Shown: positions 52,098-64,000 of the stretch, in pieces
Layout: every line of letters begins with the position of its first letter
Numbering within the stretch: position 1 is the first letter of the stretch
Source of the DNA: Circinella umbellata
Taxonomy: Eukaryota; Mucoromycota; Mucoromycetes; Mucorales; Lichtheimiaceae
DNA: 64,000 bases
Assembly (NCBI GenBank): GCA_025093555.1
Contig: JAIWNF010000005.1
Coordinates: 434,001 to 498,000, forward strand
Direction of reading: 5' to 3'
The notes under the pieces: model-generated
What the model was told of the DNA's origin: nothing
Databases searched by the model: none
The model's input: the letters and a program-made list of their open reading frames with translations, nothing else
Made by a program: the position numbers and the translations under genes

Positions 52098-55000
52098 ATG
52101 GACCCTATAACAAATCCTTTGTCTGTGGAAGATTCTCAAGAACAAAATAATAATAATAATAATAATAATAGTAGTGATACTGAGAATCCAGACATTTCCA
52201 TGGAAGAAAACAATCAAGTTGATAATCAAACAGCAGAAGAATCTCAAAATGAAGAAGACCAACAACAACCACAATTAACTGACACTACCAGTGCACCCAC
52301 TGATAATGACACTCAAGAAAATGAATCATCAACAGAACAACAACAAGAAGAATCAATCGATTTAAGTATTGATACTAGTGCTGAAAAAAATGCGAGCGTA
52401 GGTGACCAAGCTTCAGAACAAGATCTTACTACACAACCCGTTTCTGAAGATCATCTAATGACGGATCATGACGGGTCTGCTGAAAATGATACTATTGAAG
52501 CTACAGGTGGTGAAGACGAAGATTCAGAAATGCAAAATGAACAGTTTCATGATGCTCAGGAAAAAGTACATGATGACACTCAAATGAATGTGGATGAGAC
52601 TACTCATGAAGGTGATGAATCACAACAAGAAGATAGAAACGACGACTCTTCTAAACAAGAAGAAACACAAAACGAGCCAATGGAACAAGATAATGCTACC
52701 ACTACTCAATCAGCACCCGCTCCAGCAACAACAATGGCATCGACGACGACGACGACGATTACAACGTCTTTACCAGCAAGTAATTCATTTATAAGTGCAC
52801 CTGCTTCTTGGCAAATACCACCAAGTGCATTACAACCTAAAACAGATAATAATATGCAAGGAATGAAATCTACCGGTATTCCAATTAATAACACTGTACA
52901 GCAACAAACATCCACTGTTGGTTATGGAAGTGGTGGAGGTGGGATTATGGGAGGTGGAAACAATAGCAATAGTAACATGGGAATGATGGTAGAACCAGTC
53001 AATAAAGCACATCTCAAAAAGGAAAGACTCGAACAACGTATTGAAAAATCCGTGTATGATACGACCGCATGGTTGGCATTAATCAATGAGGTTCAACAAA
53101 CAGGTGATTTAGAGGCAACGCGTGAAGTATATGAACGATTTCTTCAAGAGTTTCCAACTTCAGTAAGTGAAAAAAACGTAGCAACTATACCCCTTTTTAA
53201 AAAAATGAAATCATGTATACCATTTCCCTTTTCTTTTGCTTCCAATTCTTTATTGCTTTTTTCCAGAACACTATTTAATCCGGTACGTAAAAAAAGAAAA
53301 AAAAAGAAACAATTAACAGAAAAAGTAATTGTCGGATGGTTGGTTCTGGTGGGAATGGGCTGAAATTGGATTGACAGGCGTATGTGTATACGGATGGATG
53401 ATGAAATTATTAGTATGGTAGCGATCGTACGGTGGGTGTGTGTTTTTTTATTATGATGGGAATCTTTCTTCCTCTTCTTTTTCCCTTTTACTGCGATGAA
53501 CATTCTTTTTTACACACAATAAATCCGTCTCGCTTGAGAAAAGGCTTATATGTTTTTTTATAGAGCAGATGTGGTAAAATGCCCTCTTTTTATCTTTTTT
53601 TATTTGATCTTTTTCCCCTTTTTATATTATCATTGGGTTTTATAAGTCATTTTTTCTTTCTTTTTCTACTTGTCATTTGTATACTTGAAACAAACAAAGA
53701 AAAAGGACACGCCTATTTTTCTATTCCCTTTTTTCTCTCTTCTTCTTTCACATACTCACATTACAAGCATACATATTTCATTGAAGTTTGGATTATTTAC
53801 AAGGATTTGATAGTGTTCTGGAAAAAAAAAGAGTGGGGAAAACTCATTAGTTTTTAAAAAAAAACATCAACAACATACCGTTGTCAAGCAAAAGAACGTG
53901 TTTCACAATGTTCCAATATTTCTCTTTTTTCTCTCTATTCCTCTTTCTTTCTCTCTTTCTATTATCGATAATATTTCTTGATGACATAACTTAAAACAAA
54001 TCAATCAATTCCAAACTCTTTCTGTAGCCAAGGCAGTGGCTTGCGTACTTGGAATTGGAATTAAAATATTCTAATTTTAATGAAGTAGAAGCACTTTTTA
54101 CGAGATGTTTAAAAACCGTTTTATCAGTGGATCTTTGGAAATTCTATCTTGGTTATATTCGTCGCATCAATCAAGGAGATAGTGGAACTGTTGCTACACC
54201 AGAAGCTCGCGCTATCATTGAAAAGGCTTATGAATATGTTCTGAACAACGTTGGAATTGACAAAGATGCTGGGCCAATTTGGGCCGATTATATCTATTTT
54301 CTTAAATCTGCTGAGGTAAATTTGATTGTAATTCTTCTTTTTGTTCTCGATACATGGACATTGAAACATTTTTTACCATCTTCTTTCGTACAATTAATAA
54401 TAATAATATTTAATAGACTACAAATACATGGGAAGAACAACGAAAGATGGATAGTATGCGAAGAGCATATCAAAAAGCTGTTGCTATCCCATTAAATAAT
54501 GTGGAGCATTTATGGAAAGAATATGATCAGTGGGAAAATAACCTCAATCGTCTAACGGTAAATTAAGACCTTTTTATTTTTTTTTTGTTTGTAAAGTTCA
54601 TTTTCAGTCGTTGCTTTTTATTTTCACTGTACTTATGATAATATGGATTATATAGGCTAAAAAATTCCTTGGTGAAAAATCATCAGCATATATGACAGCA
54701 AGAACTGCTTTAAGAGAAATGAGAACTCTTATGGAAAATGTAAATCGAGGTGTTGTTCCAAAACCACCTCAATGGACAGATAAAGAAATTAGTCAGGTAA
54801 AAAAAAAATGGGAATAGTACATGAGAGGAATTTTCATGAACAAATATTGATTTTTTTTCAAAAAAAATTAAAGTTAGCAGCATGGAAACAGTATATCGAG
54901 TGGGAAAAAAGCAATCCACTACAATTGGAAGATGAGTCAATGATCACAGAACGTGTTGCTTATGCCTATCAACAAGCATTTTTGGTGCTACGATTCTATC

Positions 55001-57747
55001 CAGAATTGTGGTACGATTATGCAATGTACTATATTGAACATCAAAAGCCTGAAAAGGCTCTCGGTATATTAAAGCAAGGTGTTGAAGTGTTACCCTCAAG
55101 GTAAAAAGGATTATTTATATATTTTATCACTTCCATGAATATATTCTTCATGGCTGTTGTTATTTACTAAAAAAAATGCATTTGATATAGTCTTCTGCTT
55201 ACATTTGCATATACCGAGTTATGTGAGTCAAAACGACAATTGGATGATGCAAGACAGGCATTTGATGTATTATTGGAACACCTCGATAAGGACATTGAAA
55301 AGATTAAAGATGCAGCTCAACAAGAAATGGATAAAATTCAACAAGAAGCAGATGAGGAAAAGAATAATATGAATTTAAATGACGATATTGATGGGGAAAT
55401 TCGAGAACAACTTCGTGTACGTGAGAGACAAGTAAAGAAGGATCAAGAAGAAGTAGAAACAAAGATGAATGAGCAAGTTGATGGTTTAGCTAAAGGCTGT
55501 TCACTCGTATGGATTAATTATATGCGATTTGCCAGAAGAACAGAGGTAAACTGATTATGAGTAAAAAATAATGACTTGTTATAATATATATATATGTGTG
55601 TATCCTAAACTAAACTTTCATTTAACCAATTAGGGTATCAAAGCAGCTCGTGCATTGTTCTCTCGTGCTCGGAAGGCAGCTAATCGTACTTATCATGTAT
55701 TTATTGCTTCTGGTAAGACCTCGATATACATATAGTATTCAAGTTTAATCGAAGTCAGCACATAAATTTGTTAAACTTACAGAATTTTTATATTAGCATT
55801 GATGGAATATCATAATAGTAAAGATGCGACTATCGCTGGTAAAATTTTTGGACTTGGTCTTAAACAGTTTGCTGATGATCCTGATTATATTTCGTATTAC
55901 CTTGATTATTTGGTGCAGATGAATGATGACAACAGTAAGTAAAAAGAAACAAAAGTACTCATGTCGATTGACATCTAATTTATATATATATATATACTAA
56001 ATTTCTGTTTTTTAGATACTCGAGCACTGTTTGAAAGAACTTTGGCCACTATGCCAGCCACCAAAGCTGAGCCAATTTGGGCTAAATTTTTGGATTATGA
56101 AAACAAGTATGGTGATTTAGCGAGTATTCATAGTGTTGAAAAACGACGACATGAAGCATTACCCGACAGTAAGTGTTTAAATATTTGATTTTTCAAAAGT
56201 TCATGATTTAAGAAGGTGTTAACAATTTTATTTTCGTTTTACTTGGCAACGATAATAATTAGTTGATATGACTCAATCTTTTATGGAAAGATATACCTAT
56301 CTGAACATCCGTGTAATTGATGAGTTAGAGCTTGGCACAGAAGGTAAGATAGATAACAATAAAGGCATCTTAATAATATAGTTAATGCTTCTGATTTTTT
56401 TGGGGGTCGCTCATTATTTTTCTTATTTATTTTATTTTGATTAGCTCGAGAACGCAAGTCAGGTGATGGAAAAGATGCAATGGCACAAGCAGCGACAAGT
56501 GGTACGGGTACTTCGGGTCCTGCAGCAACTAACCAAGCAAATACGGAACAACAGCGAGGAGGTCGATCAAAAGATCAAAATGCTAAACGTCCTTTACTTG
56601 AGCCAGTCCATCCAGAAAGATATCCTCGTCCAGATCTTAACCAATGGCAATCATTCAAACCAGCAGAATCATCACGACGACCGACAGGTACAGCAGCAGC
56701 AAATGTTACCTCTGGAGTTACCTCTGGAGCTTCTGCTACAAGCGCACCTAATATTTCCGGTGGCCCCAGTGGACGCATCCCCCCTAATGCTGATAGTGCG
56801 AACCCTCCACCGCCCATGGCTCCACCTACCATTCCCCAGACAAAAGATACTGTCATGTCATCTGTTGCACCCCCATCTCAAGTTATGGGCAATATTCCAG
56901 GCCCACAGCAAGTTCAACAGCAACAACCTTTACCGTCACAGCAACAACAGCAGCAACCACCTACAAATAATTGGAATACAAATCAACAGTTACCGGAACC
57001 TGTTGCTTATTTCGTTTCGAATTTGCCACCAGCACATAATTTCAATGGTAAGAAAAAAAAGCGAAAACCAGACAAACAGATGTAATTTATCTGTTTACTA
57101 TAAATATACAATATTTTGATACTTATTATGCGCAAATGTATATTTTGATAGGACCCTTGATTCAAGCAAATGAGCTAGCTGAGTTATTACGAAACGTCAT
57201 TATTCCACTACCTCAAGGAGGAGGCCCTCCTATGCGTGGACCACAGCAACAGCAACAACAGCAACAGAAACCTATGGGCGCAGGACCATCTATGGGTGCT
57301 GGTGGACGAGACATGCCTCCTAATCGTGGCGGTTATGGACGTGGCGGTGGACGAGGTGGTTTCAAATCAAGGGTAAGTAGAAACAAGCAAACAATAAAGT
57401 CAAATAGCGTCAAATCACATACTTATCTTTTTTTTTAAAAATTTGTTTATACGTATATAGGGTGGAGGACCAGGACGGGGAGGAAGACAAGGTGTCAAGC
57501 GACGAGGTGGCCGAGATGATTTTGAGGATGATTACCAACAACATAATAAAGGTATGATAAAACCACTCGTTTATCCATAGTGATGGGGGTTTTCTTTTTT
57601 TTTTCTAAAAAAAAAAGTGGAGATATTAATTAACTTTCATTATTATTATTATTATTATTATTAGGTATGGGACCTAATCGCCCACCAGCATACGATGTAT
57701 TTCGAGCAAGGCAAGCAAAACGACATAGAGATGATCCCACTTATTAA
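52098..57747 (+). CDS. RNA14: mRNA 3'-end processing factor Rna14 (CstF-77 homologue) with RGG tail
   Basis: Fourteen exons (52098-53162, 54028-54315, 54417-54557, 54656-54796, 54874-55100, 55191-55545, 55634-55712, 55797-55934, 56016-56168, 56263-56343, 56445-57047, 57152-57372, 57461-57551, 57665-57747) give 1221 residues. The first 300 or so residues are acidic and Gln/Asn/Ser/Thr-rich. HAT repeats run from about 312 to 880 (examples: WLALINEVQQTGDLEATREVY, WKQYIEWEKSNP, YPELWYDYAMYY, WINYMRFARRTEGIKAARAL). After a Pro/Gln/Ala-rich stretch comes the conserved monkeytail-like segment (NELAELLRNVIIPLP, about 1097-1111), which in yeast contacts Rna15. The end is Gly/Arg-rich (about 1149-1182) and Gln-rich, followed by a basic tail. 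In yeast and animals this protein scaffolds CF IA/CstF in cleavage and polyadenylation in the nucleus. It is longer than human CstF-77 (717 residues) because of both ends. The first intron is 865 bp, far longer than the others. Confidence 0.93.
57639..57663. repeat. (ATT)n run abutting the last RNA14 acceptor
   Basis: About eight ATT units end in the TTAG that serves as the acceptor of the last intron. Length changes would move the branch point or pyrimidine tract relative to the acceptor. Confidence 0.8.
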
Positions 57748-58871
57748 GGCACATACGCACACATACACACTCACATCCACACACCATACTCATACAGTTA
57801 TTACTTTGATACATTGCATTTTATACAAACTATTAAATAAAAACAAAAGAGCACACAAATTACAATATTTACATAAAAATATGGTTGCTTGGATGACATT
57901 TGATTTAATTTTTTAAGAATTTCTTTTTACCAACTATTTTAGGGGAAAAGAACCTTTTCATACGATACAATTGAGATTGTGCTAAAACAAATATGCATAA
58001 TGATACATGTATACATAGCAACTCTTTTTTACCATGGGAGTAACATGAGGTTCTTTGGTTTATGCATGTTGGTGTAACATGTATAAATATAAATCAGTTT
58101 ACTTATAACTACTCAATAACTTTACTAACATAATCGGACTGGAGCGTATATGTCCTATTTAGGCGAAGCGTTTATTGGTCATTTTTTTGTCTTATAATAC
58201 AAAATTTAAAATTTCAACCAAACAGAGTGCAGCAACAAAAAAAAAAATAATGAAAAATATAAATATATGTATACGTATATATATATATAATATACACAAT
58301 TTAAGAATACTGCTAATACTTATAGAAACCATGTGCTTGTTCACTGCTATTTTGAATGCGTTATGATATGTAGATGCGTATGTGTATTATTACGTATTAT
58401 GTATTATGGAAAAAAAAAAGGAGATAGATGTGAAAAATGGGATGTGCGGAAAGTAAAGATAAAGATGGCTAAGCTTTGATTTTCTTTCTTTTGTTGCTGT
58501 TCACAAGTGGGTGTAGAATAAAAACAATGGGGGATAAACTATTTAACATGAGGAAAAGAACATCTAAATATATGTAGAACAATAAGATTGAAAAATGAAA
58601 GAGTATACGAAAAGAGATGAGGTAATATGTTTATGATAAAAAAAACAGAAGAAGATACTGATAATGTATGGAAAAAATGAGTTGGGAGTAAATACAAAAC
58701 CTTTAAAGATAGATATATACATTGAAAGTGCAATTGATGAATAGTTTCTTTTTTTTAAGAACAAAAATAAAAACGAAAAAAAACTGTCGTGCTGCATAAT
58801 ACGTATGGCTAAAATACAAAGAAAATGTCCTGAAATGTTGATGAATAGATAATAACAATATTCTATAAAAT
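57748..58871. other. convergent intergenic region
   Basis: Lies between the 3' ends of RNA14 (+) and the velvet gene (-). AT-rich; a CACA-type run (57751-57793) follows the RNA14 stop, with AATAAA-like motifs near 57835. No gene is seen. Confidence 0.5.
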
Positions 58872-60597
58872 CTACCAAGTTCGTTGATGCGTATGCTGTG
58901 AAAGTTGCATCATTGCAACAGCTGCATCCACTTGTTCGCCGCCATTACTGTTTTGAACATATCGATTATTTTCTGAACATATTAATTGACTTAATGGAGG
59001 TAATCGAATCATATGTTTATTGTGTGAAGATAGTGATTGCTTTGTCCATGGTGGTGACGGTATTGTAGAATATGATGGTGTGCTGCATCCACTGATGATA
59101 CACGTAGGTCGAGGAAACTCTACTGATTTATCGTAAGATTGATGTGGTGGAGAAGCAGGTGTCAACGATGTACTACTTGTATGCCGATCGTCGCTTAGAC
59201 ATGTGCTTTCAGTTTCGATGCTATTCAAACTTGCACGTCGATCAGCTGGACTGGGGGTGTTACGTATTCGTTGATAACTCATGTATGAGTCAGTTGGACC
59301 GACTGCGTAGATGCGTTCTGATACATTATCCTGTTGTTGAAGAATGATAGGAGCATGGATAGGTGTTGGCGTTTTTGGTGCTGCAGCTGGTAGAGATGGT
59401 GTTGGTATTGATGTTGGGCGATTATGATATTCATCATTACTGATTGACATTTTTCTTTTACGTGTAGCTGTACTATAGTTTTGTAAGGTTCATTTGTGGT
59501 ATTAGTTCTGGTTTTTGTTCTGTATATGTATGAAAATATCACAGAGAGCATAATTTCTTTCTTACATTTGGTTCCTATGTTCTTTACGAATACGGATACG
59601 TGCTCCTTGATCCGAAAATGACCGGGATAAAAAGGTAGAATCAAGAACACCAGGGAAACTCTTGGCAGAATAAACAGTAAATACATCTGTAAAAATTGAC
59701 TTAAGACTAACAGCACCATTTAATGTAATTTTAAATAATGTTAACTTGAGACGAAATTGACCTTCTACTTTAACTGATAAGTCTCCAAGAACGAAAAAAC
59801 CACGATCTAAAAATATAGTATAACAAATATGAGTTAGTTTTGTTTGCCATAGGATTGGTAACGTGTATGACGAAGATAAAATTTATAGCAGGAAGAAAGA
59901 ATGAGCATTTTTAGTACTTGTGTGTGGATTTTACCATTATTATCAATATCTTTAAGTTTATACATTGAAGATACTGTTTGACCAGATAATGCATTATGGT
60001 TAGGTGTGTATATTTCATCGTCATCGGTTGGATGAGCTAAGTTGGCACACATAAAATAATATGGATTTTGTAAAAACTCACTATTTATTTTTGAATAACA
60101 AGTTTTATTTTAAAACAGTTAGTCATACTACGTATTACGTTAATGGTAAGCTTTATTTTTTTCTATACGTGTAGCACTTTAGTGTGTTTGTAGAAGGATG
60201 TATCATCTTTTTTATACTTACAGTGTTTCATTAGGCGTTGCGTTATTCAATAAAATTTGAACAATAGGTGGTGGATCGATAGCTCGCCGATCTATTTTAA
60301 TTCACAAGTTAGTTTACTAAACCACAACAACTAAAATATATATCAGACTTTTATAGACGTACCTCTTTCGTTATTTGTACTTGTTCTTGTTTGAATAGGT
60401 TGTTGTCTGATAGCTAGTGAAAATTGACTAAATATCGAAGATACAATGATTAGTTTTAACTTATACATGTTTATACAAAACTAGCTGTATATAATTATAA
60501 CCAAAAAAGAAAGACAACAAACGTACTGTGGGTGGGCTGTGGAAAAAGAAGAGGTCGAGATATAATCATAATTATGAGCATTTGAACTTCGTGACAT
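58872..60597 (-). CDS. velvet-domain transcriptional regulator
   Basis: Six minus-strand exons (60527-60597, 60363-60427, 60222-60291, 59935-60080, 59566-59806, 58872-59472) give 397 residues. After a short Ser/Tyr-rich N-terminus, the velvet domain begins [20 protein letters not shown] and continues through [51 protein letters not shown] and ends with the family signature [20 protein letters not shown] followed by [12 protein letters not shown] basic RKRK motif just after the domain is a candidate nuclear signal, and the C-terminal 190 residues are Pro/Ser/Thr-rich and probably disordered. Velvet proteins bind DNA with a Rel-like fold and couple light, development and secondary metabolism in fungi, often as VeA/VelB/VosA heterodimers. 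Whether this is the VelB, VosA or VeA type cannot be settled by eye. Confidence 0.92.
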
Positions 60598-61182
60598 TTT
60601 AATGTTATTGACTTTGATGAATATGAATAATATAAAGTAAGTATATAAATTATACGACAAAGTTGAGTTAATATTGTTGGTATTTGATATCAATGTTTGA
60701 ACAAATAAAATAAAAGTATGTAATAAGGAGTAAAAGAACGAAAAATAAAGTAAAAAAGAAAACGATTATAATTATACAGGTTCAATCTGATAAAAACTCG
60801 TTCAAAGCGGAGTTTTCTCCAGTCAACAACACACTTTTAGCCTCGGGTTTCTCTTTTCTGTTACACCCAAACAGCACGATTTTTGTTTCTATGTAATTTG
60901 ATTGAACCCCCAAAACTCAATAATTTCAGTATTCAACCTACCCCCAACTTTTTAATCATTACAGAAGATCTCTACATCGACCTGTGTAATCTTAGTTAAT
61001 TACCTTTGTTACTTTCGGTTCCCTTTTTCTCCTACTAGGTTCAGTGTTAGTTATGGATCTGTTGACATGCGTGTCATTGTCAAATTCAGTTAAAATTTAT
61101 CTCCTTCTATGCATTATATCGTTGGTGAGTTATCCTTGAAATTATGTTTTGAAGCTGACTGTCATCATGCGACAAGTTATTA
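60598..61182. other. velvet gene upstream region
   Basis: AT-rich with a slightly GC-richer stretch at 60790-60870. Possible promoter of the velvet gene; no gene is seen. Confidence 0.45.
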
Positions 61183-61471
61183 TTATGTCACTCCACGATA
61201 ATAATCAAATAATGACAGAATAAATAAGTCACCAAAACTAAGATAGCCACGAAGTTCAATTTTGAATTCATCTGGCTCAGGAGGTATATAAAAAGATAAT
61301 TATGATTATCTTTTAATTCTTACCCGCCTTTCCTCTTTTACATACCAACTAATAATAGTGAGTTATAATGCATTCAATAGCATAGGAACGACGAGTATCA
61401 GGTCGCATTTTGAGATCTAATAGCTCTGTTTGATATATGCTACGAACCCAAGTTCGCTTTTTTTCCCCCAA
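61183..61471 (-). pseudogene. orphan coding-like segments (unresolved or decayed gene)
   Basis: Two minus-strand stretches have strong coding character. At 61349-61471, after an acceptor-like GGTGTAG, it reads LGEKKRTWVRSIYQTELLDL then KMRPDTRRSYAIECIITHYY and a stop. At 61183-61302 it reads YIPPEPDEFKIELRGYLSFG then DLFILSLFDYYRGVT and a stop. I could not join them with consensus splice sites in a consistent frame, and no start exon is clear upstream. It may be a broken gene or a gene whose introns I cannot resolve. No family is recognised. Confidence 0.4.
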
Positions 61472-64000
61472 CTACACCACCCTAATTATAAGCATATGAA
61501 AAAGTATGTTTATTGAATAATACGTAGCAATCATTAATTTCTTTTTATTCTATTTATAAACAGCATTGTATATCCACTTGGATGATAATGATTAAATTTT
61601 TCAATATTTTTTTTTATTAACCGTCAAGACGTTGTAAAAATACAGACTTAATACCTTATGTCATTATAAATCTCATTAGATTGATAAGTAGCAGATTTTG
61701 TACCCGCCTTTCGTTCATTTTCGCATTTTTTTTACTATCGTCACCATCAGCTTAACAGAGTTTTGATTTACGAACGATGTGTTTAAGGTTATAACTGTAA
61801 CATCCTGCATACTAATCACTCTTTAGCATATTAAGCATTTAACAAACATTTTTATTAAAAAATAAAACACAGTCTTAAGTCAATTAGACTTAATCTGAGA
61901 ATATTAATAGTAATAAATGAACAATAACTTATATACAAGATAGAGAAAAAAAAGATAACAAACAAGCACCAGGTATCAGGGTTGGGAGACAATTGATGCA
62001 TGGATCCACGCTTTGTGTAACATATAAAAGTTGCACAAGAGCATTGAGATTCCTGGGTCAAGAAAGATATTTTTCAATTGCGGAGATCAGTTTTTCTATT
62101 TATCAAAAAGAGTATAGCGGATCTGATAAAGTCGGTGAATCAGATAAAAAAAAAGCATTTATTAGATAAACATCATCCGGCGAAAAAAACAGGCTTGTGC
62201 CTTTATTAATAATGCAAAAAATATTATAATTCAATCTACCAGATAGTAGAAAAAAACGTATAGTTGACTATTTTATGTAACAATTCTTTCTTATTTATTT
62301 AAGAAGCACATCTTAAACCCCAATAACAAAAGTGGTGGTGCTACATTTTAAAAAATACACAATCGAAGTACACACAGTAAAAACACATGCTATTTTAATC
62401 TTTCATATCTGATAACAAGGGCGATTAATTACACAAGGGAAGTACAACAGATATATTATTAAGTAAAATAGTAATATAAACTGGGTGTCATATTTTTAAT
62501 ATTTACACACTTTGTAATAAGTTAACCTGGTTTGTGGACTTCATAACTGAAATCAATTCACCGAACGTCCCCGATTTTTTTTTTTTACTTAAATTTCTCG
62601 TACCAATATGGTGAAAAAGAAAAAAAAGAGCGGGGAGATGCCGGGAGAAAGAAATTATAACTTCTATGTTTTTTTATCACCAGCAATGGTTTCACTAAAG
62701 TATGCAATTAGACTACAATAACCAAGTCCAAAAAGTAACAATAATGTTTCATAGAGGGGTTTGAACATAAAGTGAGATCCAGAACAATATAATCGATCGT
62801 TGTTGATTATGATTGAAATAACAATAAAGCACAATAGATATAATTTATACGTAAGTATAAAAAAAAATCATGTTTTTGACGTGTTGATAACTTCTTCCCC
62901 GCATACATACTATACCCCACGTGAGGATATTTGTGGGACGTGCCTACACTAGTTCTTAAACAGCTGACTTGAATTTAGATGCTGTTGTGTATCATAATAT
63001 CATCATTATAATCAAGATCTTGACGAGCGCAACCCATTCCTTTACTATATCAATATGAATTGATACATAGAGTCTTTTTTGTTCCCTAAATTTATCTAGA
63101 AAAAGAAACAGTAAGCACCTACGATTAGCTACATCACCTTTCTTGTAACCTTGAGCTAAATATTCACAGCCAGCTTTATATGGGCTGCTTTTATATTCAT
63201 ATATGTTCTAGTTTACTACATAATACCACTTTTTTACTACTATTTACTTGCAAGTAACTTTTTTTTTTATAATTATCATCTTTTATAATGAATAATGGCG
63301 TGCATTTGTTTGTAGTGGATATCATATTCGATTAACTTACCCTTACGTCTAATAATTGATGAATATTTGTAGTACGTGTTCTAAACTATTCGATACTGAT
63401 TTCATTATTTTTTCATCTTGGTCAATTCAAAGCTCCCTACCAGCGTTTAGTTTATGATATACTAGTAACAAACAAAGTGAATGTTATTTACAGCTCCCGA
63501 TGTATTCATTGTTTCCGTCTATCATGGTATATAAGACATCATTTTTTTTTATCTTGGTTGTTGCTCTCCAAATTTGTCACTCTTTACCTGATCAAAAATG
63601 TTTTTCGCCTAATCTCAAATATAGAAAGGGTATTCTTAACCTGATTAATTGCTCTTAAACACTTGCTACATTTTATCGGGAAAAAATATTCGAAGGTATG
63701 CATATAAATTACATTTTGACGGGAACAGTGTGTGGGAAGTAATCCAAAGAACTCGGGTCAATAAGTTGCATAAAGCCGCGGCAAAGCTAGAACTGAGACA
63801 CAAATATCTTTCTTCCAGAATCACAAATCCAGACTAATACATATTTGTACGTGGCTGTGCAAGTCAAGTTTAACTGTTTCATGGCACTACAATAATGGTT
63901 AAAAAAAACTAGTTACGAATTATAGAGCAAAGCTATATTCATATTTCCAAGAGAAAACAATGAAACTATATATTTTAGTAATCATGTTTTCTTCTTTAAG
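61472..64000. other. right end of window, no supported gene
   Basis: AT-rich. Weak coding-like patches exist (minus strand, 61640-61830, and a 62-codon plus-strand frame at 63649-63837 rich in charged residues near its end), but neither is supported by splice signals or a recognised motif. Confidence 0.4.

Noticed and set aside
56463..57119. 218-codon ORF overlapping RNA14 exon 11
   Set aside because: It is an alternative frame of the Gln/Pro-rich coding exon; the RNA14 frame joins consistently to flanking exons.

Overview
The window is a piece of an AT-rich eukaryotic nuclear genome from a fungus. Genes are split by short introns (mostly 50-200 bp) with GTAAGT-like donors and TAG/CAG acceptors. 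The protein content points to an early-diverging filamentous fungus, most likely Mucoromycota (Mucorales-like): a velvet-domain regulator, a TALE homeobox protein, a fungal muniscin, an Rna14 with HAT repeats, and a relic resembling ORF families I associate with Mucorales. This placement is inference from gene style and content; no rRNA or other taxonomic marker is present.

Layout. 1-8.1 kb is gene-poor: the 3' end of one cut-off gene (1-96), a 12-bp minisatellite, a hairpin-forming TATCG repeat, a 23-bp decayed tandem repeat, a 70-bp duplication, and decayed coding remnants. 8.1-13.8 kb (minus strand) holds a LisH-CTLH-WD40 protein (13 exons) and a DHA1-type MFS transporter (5 exons). 13.8-18.6 kb is a long divergent intergenic region. 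18.6-25.5 kb holds a Syp1/FCHO F-BAR muniscin (+, 13 exons), a convergent secreted beta-helix protein (-, 6 exons), and a small single-exon membrane protein with a PPTY motif (+) that diverges from it. 28.2-35.6 kb encodes a giant kinesin (2261 aa, 6 exons), starting with what appears to be a GC-AG intron. 41.1-42.4 kb encodes a TALE homeobox protein (+). 48.4-50.2 kb encodes a probable Msb1-like RhoGAP-fold protein (-). 52.1-57.7 kb encodes Rna14 (+, 14 exons) with an RGG-rich tail. 58.9-60.6 kb encodes a velvet protein (-, 6 exons), convergent with RNA14. 61.2-61.5 kb (-) has orphan coding-like segments. The remainder to 64 kb shows no convincing gene.

Functional themes. The genes are housekeeping or regulatory and do not form a pathway cluster. 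Syp1-like, Msb1-like and kinesin proteins would all act in polarised growth and trafficking. Velvet and TALE proteins are developmental regulators. Rna14 acts in mRNA 3'-end formation, and the WD40 protein is SMU1-like in architecture. No bacterial, plasmid or CRISPR features are present. Gene models were built by hand from splice-site and frame consistency; every coding-exon sum is a multiple of three. No new defence or biosynthetic system is evident. The most notable observations are the GC-AG intron, the nested repeats in the kinesin stalk, the RGG-tailed Rna14, the small PPxY membrane protein, and the repeat- and relic-rich left end.
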